Part shown: positions 25,887-33,909 of the stretch, piece after piece
Numbering within the stretch: position 1 is the stretch's first letter
Layout: each line of letters begins with the position of its first letter
Assembly: GCF_004770905.1 (NCBI RefSeq)
Contig: NZ_RQHT01000014.1
Location: forward strand, 1,302,001 to 1,366,000
Reading direction: 5' to 3'
DNA: 64,000 nucleotides
From: Leptospira bandrabouensis
GTDB lineage: Bacteria > Spirochaetota > Leptospiria > Leptospirales > Leptospiraceae
Notes under the pieces: generated by a model
Database searches by the model: none
Told to the model about the DNA's origin: nothing
The model's input: the letters and a program-made list of their open reading frames with translations, nothing else
Program-made: the position numbers and the translations under genes

Positions 25887-27857
25887 ATGAAACAGACCAA
25901 AAAATATTTATTGGGAATCTTCATTGCAGTATTCATAACGTTCGGTATGAATCATTGTAGTTCGGAAGATCCTGCTAATTCGGCCTTCGTCCATGTTACG
26001 ATGATGGACAACGCCTTCCACCCGCCAGTCATTCGGACATTCAAAGGCGGTAAAATTCGATTTGTGAACGAAGGAAACAACCCTCACAATGCGATCTCCA
26101 TTACCAAAGATTGGTCTACGGAAAAGACCTTTGGGAATTTGGCGATGTTTCGTGGTGCACATACCGATGTATTTTTTCCAGAAGAAGGTGTGTTCCCTTA
26201 TTTCTGCTCTTTCCATGCCTCTCCTGATGGCAAAATTGGAATGACTGGCGTTGCTGTCATTGGTGATGCCACTTACAACCCACAGACTAATATTGCAAAG
26301 TCGAAGATATCTAAAAAATGGACAGGTGTAACTCGCAAAGTTCCTTCCCAATACAAAACCATTCAGAATGCTGTGGATGCTGCTTCCCCAGGTGACTTGG
26401 TTCTTGTTGCAAAAGGTATCTATAAAGAAGAAGTAACTGTCACCACTCCTTCCATTGTGATTCGCGGTGAAGATCGCAATGAAACCATCATTGATGGAGA
26501 GTTCTTACGCGGAAACGGAATTATGGTTGTTGGTGCCGACGGTGTTGCTGTTGAAAACCTAACCACTCGTAATGCGACACTCAATGGTGTGTATTGGACT
26601 GGTGTAAAAGGATATCGCGGTTCTTATCTAACTGCTTACAACAACGGTGATTATGGAATTTATGCTTTTGATTCAGAAGATGGACTTATGGAACATTCCT
26701 ATGCATCCGGATCTCCTGATTCAGGATTTTATATTGGACAATGTAATCCATGTAATGCGATTATTAATGGTGTAATTTCAGAAAACAATGCGCTTGGATA
26801 TTCTGGAACCAATTCGAGTGGAAACTTATATCTTTTGTCTTCCATTTGGAGAAAAAACCAATTAGGAATTGGTCCTAACACTTTGGATCGTGAATTACTT
26901 CCCCCTCAAAAACAAATTGTGGTGAAGAAAAACATTGTTTATGACAATAACAATACTAATGCTCCTTCCAAAAAGTTGGAATATCCGTCCATTGGAAATG
27001 GAATCGCACTCCTTGGTGCACTAGAAAACTTAGTGGAAGACAATTTGGTTTTTAACCATAACAACTATGGAATTTTAGTAACCATGAATATTGACGAAAA
27101 TATTTGGATCTCCAATAACAACGTCATTCGTAACAATCAAGTGTATCATTCGGGTCGTGGAGACATTGCTCTAAGTGGTCCAGTTAATGTTGGAAACTGT
27201 TTTGAAGGAAACTCCTACGGAGTATCAAGTCCGCCATTTTTGGAATCCTTACAATCATGTTCAGGACTTCGATACCCACATACAGGAGATATGTCTTCTA
27301 GTATTGGTTTACTCGCTTTGTTCGTGCAAGCAAACCTTCGTGAATTTGTCTTAGGTTCCTATAAAAACCAACCAATCCCTGGAGCACAAATGAACATGCC
27401 TAAAGAAAGTTTGGCGAATGTCATTCCCGCGCATGATGTATTTGAAACAAACAAAGGTTTAATTGAAACTGCGGAGTTACCAAAACTCAGCAAAGCGGAA
27501 TTTGAAGTTGCCACAAATAAGATGTACACTTCTGGTTGGAGAGTTCATTTTCCAGGTACTTTAAAAACTTGGTATTTCCATTTGATGGGTTATCTACTTC
27601 CATTCGCCATTTTTGCTGCTTGGACAGGGCTTTCTATTTTAGATCGATTCTCTGCAAAAGGTGCAAAAGTAGATTCTTACTTTTGGTTAATTTTACTCGT
27701 ACCATTTATTGGTTCTTTGATTTATTTATATTCTAAAGAATCTAAAGTTTCACGAGTCGTTCGAAATACCGTTGTCTTTGGTGGTATTTTGCTTTTCTTT
27801 ACAATTCTGGCTTATGCCGGTTATGCGATGACAGCGGTAACGGAACCGTCTGTATAA
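25887..27857 (+). CDS. Cupredoxin / NosD-like beta-helix / membrane fusion lipoprotein
   Basis: 656 residues from the ATG at 25887 (GGGAAAGAG precedes; an ATG at 25869 is possible). A signal ends near MNHC (Cys24), likely lipid-modified. Residues 30-130 are a cupredoxin with candidate type 1 copper ligands His67, Cys107, His110 and possibly Met119. Residues about 155-450 are a right-handed beta-helix like NosD (KTIQNAVDAASPGDLVLVAKG, then repeated GNGI and NNYGI turns). Three transmembrane helices close the protein (about 570-650). It leads the copper cluster. Inferred role: copper capture or delivery at the inner membrane surface. Confidence 0.82.
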   Translation: MKQTKKYLLGIFIAVFITFGMNHCSSEDPANSAFVHVTMMDNAFHPPVIRTFKGGKIRFVNEGNNPHNAISITKDWSTEKTFGNLAMFRGAHTDVFFPEEGVFPYFCSFHASPDGKIGMTGVAVIGDATYNPQTNIAKSKISKKWTGVTRKVPSQYKTIQNAVDAASPGDLVLVAKGIYKEEVTVTTPSIVIRGEDRNETIIDGEFLRGNGIMVVGADGVAVENLTTRNATLNGVYWTGVKGYRGSYLTAYNNGDYGIYAFDSEDGLMEHSYASGSPDSGFYIGQCNPCNAIINGVISENNALGYSGTNSSGNLYLLSSIWRKNQLGIGPNTLDRELLPPQKQIVVKKNIVYDNNNTNAPSKKLEYPSIGNGIALLGALENLVEDNLVFNHNNYGILVTMNIDENIWISNNNVIRNNQVYHSGRGDIALSGPVNVGNCFEGNSYGVSSPPFLESLQSCSGLRYPHTGDMSSSIGLLALFVQANLREFVLGSYKNQPIPGAQMNMPKESLANVIPAHDVFETNKGLIETAELPKLSKAEFEVATNKMYTSGWRVHFPGTLKTWYFHLMGYLLPFAIFAAWTGLSILDRFSAKGAKVDSYFWLILLVPFIGSLIYLYSKESKVSRVVRNTVVFGGILLFFTILAYAGYAMTAVTEPSV

Positions 27858-27875
27858 TCATTTAGGAGATTATTT

Positions 27876-28187
27876 ATGGAAACAACTTTTGCAAACCCAG
27901 GTTTTTGGACTTATTTTATCGGCTCTTACGCGTATTACCTTCCTTTCGTTTTAACGATGGTATGGGCTCCTTTGGCTTTGTTTGGACTTTCCAAACAAAA
28001 AGATATGGATACAACAAAACAAATCATTTGGTCGCTTGTGATCTTGGTAATTCCAGTCCTTGGGCCAGCAATCTATCTTTTGTTTGTTGATAAGGAATAC
28101 GAAAAAAAATTCAAACAAATCGCTGTTGGTGGAGGGTTTGGAGTTTTTGTTCTTGTGTGGGTACTTAGTTTAATTTCTCACATTTAA
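27876..28187 (+). CDS. Small membrane protein, PLDc_N-type
   Basis: A 103-residue protein with three hydrophobic segments. QIIWSLVILVIPVLGPAIYL followed by a basic stretch matches the PLDc_N (phospholipase D nuclease N-terminal) membrane fragment, here without any catalytic domain. AGGAG lies 8 bases upstream of the ATG, and the gene fits between the cupredoxin fusion and the multicopper oxidase. Probably a membrane partner of the copper proteins. Confidence 0.7.
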   Translation: METTFANPGFWTYFIGSYAYYLPFVLTMVWAPLALFGLSKQKDMDTTKQIIWSLVILVIPVLGPAIYLLFVDKEYEKKFKQIAVGGGFGVFVLVWVLSLISHI

Positions 28188-28206
28188 GACAAAAGAAAAA
28201 GAGAGT

Positions 28207-29283
28207 ATGTCTATGGATCGGAAGAGTTTTTTAACAACGATAGGATTTGGAGTGATGGGTTTTGTGGGATCATTGTTTGGTTCCATGAGAGGTAACATTC
28301 GAAATTCTGAGGAAATCTGTGGACCTTCTGATCCTGGTAATTCATCCTCTGCAGCAAACTTTGGAATTGTGACCACACCTACCGTTAGCGATAACTATCA
28401 AAACTCGATAGGAGCTGGCGGTAGTTTGCGTGCCACAAATACCTATGGAAGTATGGCGCACCCACCTTTTTTTATTAAAGAAGAGTATACGGAGCGATTT
28501 TACTATCCACCTAACTATTCCAATACGAAAAATAAGGTGAAAGATTTTAATTTAAATCTTTTTCCTTTGAGTATGAATATAGCACATAATGTCAATTATC
28601 CAGCTTGGACCTTTGATGGACTAGTTCCAGGTCCAGTCCTTAGAGCAAATTTAGGTGATACACTTCGGATCCATGTAAAAAATTCAAGTCCTGATCCTCA
28701 TTCGTTACATTTTCATGGGACACATGATCCCTTAGAAGACGGTTGGGAGCCGATCCCTGCATTTGGTGAAAGGACATATCAAATAGAAGCAGGTCCTGTT
28801 GGTCTTCATCCATATCATTGCCATGTTCCCCCACTGATGCTGCATACCGCCAAAGGTTTGTATGGTGCTTTGCTTGTTGATCCACCTGTCAAACGTAAAC
28901 CCGCACACGAATTTGTATTAACATTCTCTGGTTGGGATACCAAAGGAAAAGGTAGAAACGATTATTATACATGGAATGGAATTGCGGGAATTTATGATAG
29001 ATATCCTATGAAAGTTCCTGTAGGTGAACGAGTACGTTTTTACATTCAAAATATGATGGAAAGAGAGCCTATCATCACATTCCATTTACACGCACAAACA
29101 TTTGATATCATTCGAAGTTTAGGAAGTACGATTCCTGATGGTCATTCTGATGTGGTGTCCTTGGGACAAACAGAACGCGTAGTAATTGAATTTGTTCTTA
29201 AGAAAAAAGGTAGATATATGTTTCATCCACACCAAACACATATGGCGGAAAATGGAGGAATGGGTTGGATCGTCGCAGTTTAA
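28207..29283 (+). CDS. Two-domain multicopper oxidase (type C layout)
   Basis: A 358-residue periplasmic enzyme with an N-terminal export segment (MDRKSFLTTIGFGVMGFVG, without a twin-arginine). Domain 1 carries both type 1 and trinuclear ligands: His165, Cys205, His213 for type 1, His168/His170 and His204/His206 for the cluster. Domain 2 supplies FHLHAQTF and FHPHQTH but no cysteine. This single type 1 site in domain 1 is the type-C two-domain layout. The axial position after His213 is Leu218 rather than Met. It probably oxidises Cu(I) or an organic donor. It overlaps the SCO gene by 19 bp. Confidence 0.85.
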   Translation: MSMDRKSFLTTIGFGVMGFVGSLFGSMRGNIRNSEEICGPSDPGNSSSAANFGIVTTPTVSDNYQNSIGAGGSLRATNTYGSMAHPPFFIKEEYTERFYYPPNYSNTKNKVKDFNLNLFPLSMNIAHNVNYPAWTFDGLVPGPVLRANLGDTLRIHVKNSSPDPHSLHFHGTHDPLEDGWEPIPAFGERTYQIEAGPVGLHPYHCHVPPLMLHTAKGLYGALLVDPPVKRKPAHEFVLTFSGWDTKGKGRNDYYTWNGIAGIYDRYPMKVPVGERVRFYIQNMMEREPIITFHLHAQTFDIIRSLGSTIPDGHSDVVSLGQTERVVIEFVLKKKGRYMFHPHQTHMAENGGMGWIVAV

Positions 29284-29837
29284 AATTAGTATTTATTATA
29301 TTTATTCTCACCTTTAGTTTTTTCTGTAAATCGAAAGAAGATCATATCAAAGAAGAATGGAAACACTTATCTTTTGTTAAACCTGATGGGAGTTTATTGG
29401 AACCAAAGTTTTGGTCAGAAAAAAAATCAGTTCTATATTTTGGGTTTTCTCATTGCCCAGATATGTGTCCTTTGGCTTTAACAAACTTCGGAAGGACCTC
29501 GCTGATATTAGGTGAAAAATCCAATCGTTTTCGTTTTATTTTTGTTACTCTTGATCCAGAAAGGGATTCTCCAACAACTCTCAAAAATTACATTCAAAAT
29601 TTTCCTGGAAAAAATTTGACGGCACTTTCACCCAATGCGGAATCATTAACTAAACTTACCGATTTATTTGGGATTGTTCGTGAAAAAGTTGGTGATGGAA
29701 AAAATTACCGAATTGATCATTCCAATTTTATTTATGTGTTAGATGAAGATTTGAATACTCTTGCCAATTTTCCGGGTGGAGTCTCAGCCAATGCTCTTGC
29801 TACCAAACTTAGAGAGCTTGTTGAACACGAGAATTAA
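29265..29837 (+). CDS. SCO1/SenC-family copper chaperone
   Basis: A 190-residue lipoprotein-like protein (signal ending LTFSFFC). The thioredoxin fold has the copper-binding C64PDMC68P motif and the distant histidine in YRIDHSNFIYV, the three SCO ligands. SCO proteins insert copper into the CuA site of cytochrome oxidase or protect against redox stress. It overlaps the end of the multicopper oxidase gene, so delivery of copper to that enzyme is a reasonable alternative role here. Confidence 0.9.
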   Translation: MDRRSLKLVFIIFILTFSFFCKSKEDHIKEEWKHLSFVKPDGSLLEPKFWSEKKSVLYFGFSHCPDMCPLALTNFGRTSLILGEKSNRFRFIFVTLDPERDSPTTLKNYIQNFPGKNLTALSPNAESLTKLTDLFGIVREKVGDGKNYRIDHSNFIYVLDEDLNTLANFPGGVSANALATKLRELVEHEN

Positions 29838-31725
29838 TGATAATTTCAATTTCAGTTCTTGCACCTTCTGGGAAATTTTTTGTAACTTCAAAACTAAATT
29901 CTGTATAAAGATTTCTTAAACGTTCCTTAATATTTCCGAGAGACCTAGCCAAGAGTTTTGTTTTATCAGCAAGTAAATCTTCAGGAATTCCAATTCCATT
30001 GTCATAAACTACAAAACTAAAAACAGAATCTCTTAGCATTTTTGCATGTATAAAAAGTTGGAACTGTTCCTCCGCCGACCCTCTGAATCCATGTTTAAAA
30101 GAATTTTCAATGATAGGTTGGAGTAATAGGGGAGGAAGAACTACCGAAGAAAAATCACCCGATTTTTTAAATTCAATTTGTACTGTATCATAGAATCTTA
30201 ATTTTTGAAGATGTAAGTAGTCTTCTAAAAAATTCCATTCTTCTTCAAAAGGAATCCAGTCTCTATCGGTTCTGTCGGAAATAAATCGATAATTATTAGC
30301 AAGGCTTAAAATTGCATCACCAATTAACTCTGGTTTTATTTTATGTAGAGCATGGATTGTATTCAAAGAATTGAATAAATAATGAGGACTCATTTTTGTT
30401 TGTAGAGTTTTGAGTTGGCTTTCCTTGAGTGATTTTTCTGCTTTTAACAAATCTTCTTTGTAAACTTGCGCTTTTTGTCTATTAGCAAAAATCGTACGTT
30501 CTAAGGCAAATCCTTGAGAGATCACACCAAAAAGAACACCCCAAAGAACAACTTTGTTTGTAGAGTTGTCATTGGATTTGATGGCTAAAAATAGTTCTAA
30601 GATAACAAGGAAAAGTGTAACACTAAAACCTATAAAATGTCCAAAGGCTTCCTGGTTCCCTTTTTTCCAAGATTCAAAGGTAATGAAAATTGGTCCTAGA
30701 ATATTCAAAAGATTGAATAAGATAAAAAATGTCCTGCTACTAATCAGTAATGTATGTGATAAATCAAAAAACGGAAGGGAAAAAACTAAAATAGTGGTCA
30801 ATGTACAAATGAATACATCTATATAAATTAGTATATCTAGAATGCGAAAACTGCCACTTCCAAAGAGGCGTCGTACTCCCGATAACATTGGAATAAAAAC
30901 AAAATTGGAAGAAATAGTCGTAAGGATGAATAAGGTTTCTGAATTGGTAAAAAGATATCGAATTAGTACGTTTGATGTAAGTCCAAGTAACCCGAAACAC
31001 AAGGAAAAGGCTGCAAAATCAAGTAGTATGTTATATTGTTTTTTGAATTCAATAGAATATACTATGGCACAGATGATTCCAATCATCAAAAAGAAGGAAT
31101 GAAAGAAAATAGGTGTTAAATTTTTTAATGCGATTTCTCTGTAGAGCGCCGTTTGTTTTCCAACCAAATTTTCAACAATCGATATGAGAAAGAGAATTCC
31201 TTTTTTATGGTACAATCTTAAATAATAATACTTTGAATCATCATTTGGAACTTTAACCCAATCAAATTTTGATTGGAAAATATTAGGAAGTCTTTCTTGG
31301 ATTGAAAAATTTCCAAACTTAAAAATAGAATCTCCATATTCATTAAAGATTTCTATGTTCAATCCACCATGTTCTAATAATAAATATAGTTCCTTTTTCT
31401 CTTGGTGGTTGGGAAATGCTTTAGAACGTAGCCAAATAAATTCTGAATCAGTGATTCGTTGGAGTTCTGAATCATTGATCCAACCAAAAATGGATTCCCA
31501 ATACACTTTATGCATTTTTTGAAAATCGATTTTTCCGTCATCGTCTGTTGGTATATCTCCAACAAAATATTCAGTATTTTCTGCAAGGTAATACTCTGCC
31601 AAGGAGCCATCGGCAGGTTTTAATACGGAATAAACATAAGATGTTAAAGATACTGTGATGACAAGAGAGAGGAGGCAGATAGATAGAGTTGGTTTTTCTA
31701 AAAATCTGCTCCAATATTGCTCCAT
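29809..31725 (-). CDS. LytS-type sensor histidine kinase with membrane sensor
   Basis: A 638-residue protein. One N-terminal helix and a periplasmic region (about 35-190) precede seven helices (about 195-400), then a coiled linker (LLKAEKSLKESQLKTLQTKM). The catalytic part has the His_kinase family motif MSPHYLFNSLNTIHAL with phospho-acceptor His and the N-box IIENSFKHG and G-box DNGIGI. It is the last gene of the nine-gene TonB operon (10-bp gap after tonB). Its likely partner is the LytTR regulator at 37637-38374, on the other side of the operon. Its end overlaps the convergent SCO gene by 29 bp. Confidence 0.88.
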   Translation of the reverse strand: MEQYWSRFLEKPTLSICLLSLVITVSLTSYVYSVLKPADGSLAEYYLAENTEYFVGDIPTDDDGKIDFQKMHKVYWESIFGWINDSELQRITDSEFIWLRSKAFPNHQEKKELYLLLEHGGLNIEIFNEYGDSIFKFGNFSIQERLPNIFQSKFDWVKVPNDDSKYYYLRLYHKKGILFLISIVENLVGKQTALYREIALKNLTPIFFHSFFLMIGIICAIVYSIEFKKQYNILLDFAAFSLCFGLLGLTSNVLIRYLFTNSETLFILTTISSNFVFIPMLSGVRRLFGSGSFRILDILIYIDVFICTLTTILVFSLPFFDLSHTLLISSRTFFILFNLLNILGPIFITFESWKKGNQEAFGHFIGFSVTLFLVILELFLAIKSNDNSTNKVVLWGVLFGVISQGFALERTIFANRQKAQVYKEDLLKAEKSLKESQLKTLQTKMSPHYLFNSLNTIHALHKIKPELIGDAILSLANNYRFISDRTDRDWIPFEEEWNFLEDYLHLQKLRFYDTVQIEFKKSGDFSSVVLPPLLLQPIIENSFKHGFRGSAEEQFQLFIHAKMLRDSVFSFVVYDNGIGIPEDLLADKTKLLARSLGNIKERLRNLYTEFSFEVTKNFPEGARTEIEIIINSRVQQAL

Positions 31726-31735
31726 AGAACTAATG

Positions 31736-32389
31736 TTAGTCTTCTAGAGAGAATAAAATAGGTAATCTGTGCGCCATTTTTTTAGGTTGTCCTTGCACAT
31801 AACCTGGGCTAAAACGCACACGTTTGATGAGTTTCATAGCGGCTTCTTCAAATCCGTATCCAGCCCGACCAGAAACAATTTTTGCTGATTGAAGGCTTCC
31901 GTCTTCATTTACTTGCACAAGTAACACAACTTGTTTCTCGACGATATTGGCAGCTTTAGCTTGAGGTGGAAAATATTCCTTTAAATCAAAATCAATGATC
32001 GCTGTTGGCATCTTGTCGCCGTTAAAGGAGAAAAGGTACCCATCTTTGTCAGTTCCATTTCCAGAAAGTTGGTTTGGATTTAGGTCTGAGTTGTCAGGTT
32101 CATCGGCTTTGTCTTTGTTACTTCCTTCTACCCATTCTTGTTTTTCTACTGGTGCAGGGGAAGAAGTGCCACCAATAAGTTCAGGAGGAATTTCCTCAAA
32201 ACTTACATCCACATCTTCGAAAGTTGATTCTTCAACTACTTCATCGCCACGTAATTGGCTTATCTTATAACCAGCGTAAGTTGCGGTATGGATAAACAAA
32301 CTTCCAATCAAACATAGATGGAAAATACGTTCTCTATTTTGTTTGATGGAATGTTTGAATGAACCCAATAAATCCGCGAAACGATTCAT
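31736..32389 (-). CDS. TonB energy transducer
   Basis: A 217-residue protein: cytosolic start, single transmembrane helix at about 22-42, a polar acidic region (residues about 50-110), and a TonB C-terminal domain (FPPQAKAANIVEKQVVLLVQVNEDGSLQSAKIVSGRAGYGFEEAAMKLI). The Pro-rich spanning region is short. It overlaps the exbD-like gene by 4 bp and couples the proton-driven motor to the receptor encoded in the same operon. Confidence 0.88.
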   Translation of the reverse strand: MNRFADLLGSFKHSIKQNRERIFHLCLIGSLFIHTATYAGYKISQLRGDEVVEESTFEDVDVSFEEIPPELIGGTSSPAPVEKQEWVEGSNKDKADEPDNSDLNPNQLSGNGTDKDGYLFSFNGDKMPTAIIDFDLKEYFPPQAKAANIVEKQVVLLVQVNEDGSLQSAKIVSGRAGYGFEEAAMKLIKRVRFSPGYVQGQPKKMAHRLPILFSLED

Positions 32390-32787
32390 TTTTTTACACT
32401 GAGGGCAATTTTCGTGACACCCGCTTTTCGGATGATTCCCATCAGCTCCGTAATTTTTCCATAAGGCAAGCTTTCATCTGCAGAAAGAGTTAAACGCATG
32501 TTAGGTCTAATTTTTGCTTCTCTTTCCAGATTGCGAACCAAACCTGAGATGTCAGTGTCTTTTCCTTCCAAAAGTATTGCGCCTGTTTTTGTTAGTGCTA
32601 CTTGGACCGATTCCGCCACGTTCGGGTCCGCCGCTTGCACTTTAGGCAAATTGATGTTCAAACTTTCTTTTTTTAAAAAGTTTGCTGTTACCATAAAAAT
32701 AACAAGAAGTACTAAAATCACATCCACCATGGGTGTGATGTTGATACTTCCAATTTCTTCGTCTTGAGAACCTGATGCTCCAGCCAT
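32386..32787 (-). CDS. ExbD/TolR-family proton-channel subunit
   Basis: A 133-residue protein with a single helix (INITPMVDVILVLLVIFMV) containing the key membrane Asp (PMVDV) of ExbD, followed by the periplasmic domain ending IRKAGVTKIALSV. It is placed 2 bp after the ExbB-like gene. With ExbB and TonB it completes the motor for the outer-membrane receptor. Confidence 0.9.
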   Translation of the reverse strand: MAGASGSQDEEIGSINITPMVDVILVLLVIFMVTANFLKKESLNINLPKVQAADPNVAESVQVALTKTGAILLEGKDTDISGLVRNLEREAKIRPNMRLTLSADESLPYGKITELMGIIRKAGVTKIALSVKK

Positions 32788-32789
32788 AA

Positions 32790-33404
32790 TTATACCTTTG
32801 TCTTATTCATTTGATAAGAGAGTAGTTCTTTTTTCAGTATTTCCAAATTCTGTAGAATGACTTTAGATTTTCTAGAAAAATAATTGTTTGCCATAACCAC
32901 AGGAATCGCCACTGCAAGACCAGCTGCCGTCGCAAGTAGGGCCGTTGAAATCGAACGCATGACAACTTCTGCACCGGAACTTCCCAAAGTACCCAAACCA
33001 TAAAACGCTTTGATGACACCAAGAACGGTTCCAAGTAATCCAATAAAGGGAGCATTGTTTCCCAAAGTATTTAAGATTGGTAAACGTTTTTCCAATTCTA
33101 ATTTTTCTGAAAGAATTTGACCATCCAAACTTTCATCCAACCCCTTACGTCCCAATTTTAATTGTTTGAGAGCAAATTGTAAAAATCTAGTATATATAGA
33201 TTCTTCACCGGCATCAGTTTTCCAATGAATTTCTGGTTCTTCCTGTAATGAAGTTCTAACTTCCGTTAAATAGTCCTCGTTTTTTTTACCTAAACTTTTT
33301 CTGTAATAAATTAATCTTTCAGCAAATACAGCCAAAGCTACCACACTTGCAAATGCCATTGCTATAAAGATTAATTCTTCGCCAATTTCTACATACTCTT
33401 GCAT
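32790..33404 (-). CDS. ExbB/TolQ-family proton-channel subunit
   Basis: About 204 residues from the ATG at 33404 (MQEYVEIGEELIFIAMAFAS); an extension upstream would overlap the preceding lipoprotein. Three transmembrane segments are visible, with the conserved APFIGLLGTVLGVIKAF and ISTALLATAAGLAVAIPVV blocks of the MotA/TolQ/ExbB family. It lies 1 bp after the upstream lipoprotein gene in the operon. Confidence 0.9.
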   Translation of the reverse strand: MQEYVEIGEELIFIAMAFASVVALAVFAERLIYYRKSLGKKNEDYLTEVRTSLQEEPEIHWKTDAGEESIYTRFLQFALKQLKLGRKGLDESLDGQILSEKLELEKRLPILNTLGNNAPFIGLLGTVLGVIKAFYGLGTLGSSGAEVVMRSISTALLATAAGLAVAIPVVMANNYFSRKSKVILQNLEILKKELLSYQMNKTKV

Positions 33405-33405
33405 A

Positions 33406-33909
33406 CTATTCTCCGTGTTGAATGTTATTAAATAATAAATATAATGGAATCTTATCGTTACTAATTTGATTGTTTGTTGATGCAAAACATGATCTTAAAC
33501 AAGAGATTGCTGAACTAGAAGTTAGACTCGATTCAATGAGAGCAGGAATTGTAGATTGTGCACAAATTCCAGAATTAGTTTTTGTTTTCCAGTCTGTTAC
33601 TTGACATTCAAAAGCACAAGTTTGTGCAATTCCCGACATATCTTTGTAGAGGGGATTTGTTAGCAAACCTTGGCAAGTCTGGGTTTTTACTGCAGCTGTG
33701 GTATTTGTAAAAGTTGCTCCTATCGAATCCGCATAAGCTTTAAAACATAAATCTTTGTTCGTAATCATTGATTCACATGTTTCTTGTGGGGCATTCAAAG
33801 TTGTAAGATATTGTAACAACACTGTTTCTTTATAGGAGTCTTCAAATTTTTTTGGTTCCGAACATGAGAAGACAAATGAAATAGCTAAAATGGAAAACCA
33901 GAATTTCAT
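33406..33909 (-). CDS. Cysteine-rich lipoprotein of the TonB operon
   Basis: A 167-residue protein with signal MKFWFSILAISFVFSC, lipobox ending in Cys16. The mature part has about nine further cysteines spaced in pairs (CESM, DLCF, QTCQG, QTCAFECQ, GICAQ, SCLRSCF), suggesting a disulfide-rich helical domain. No family recognised. Its start overlaps the receptor stop by 1 bp, so it is probably an accessory surface or periplasmic factor for the receptor. Confidence 0.72.
   Translation of the reverse strand: MKFWFSILAISFVFSCSEPKKFEDSYKETVLLQYLTTLNAPQETCESMITNKDLCFKAYADSIGATFTNTTAAVKTQTCQGLLTNPLYKDMSGIAQTCAFECQVTDWKTKTNSGICAQSTIPALIESSLTSSSAISCLRSCFASTNNQISNDKIPLYLLFNNIQHGE

Noticed and set aside
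25908..26351. 147-codon open frame on the minus strand inside the cupredoxin gene
   Set aside because: No ribosome site or recognisable protein; the opposite strand encodes clear cupredoxin and beta-helix motifs.
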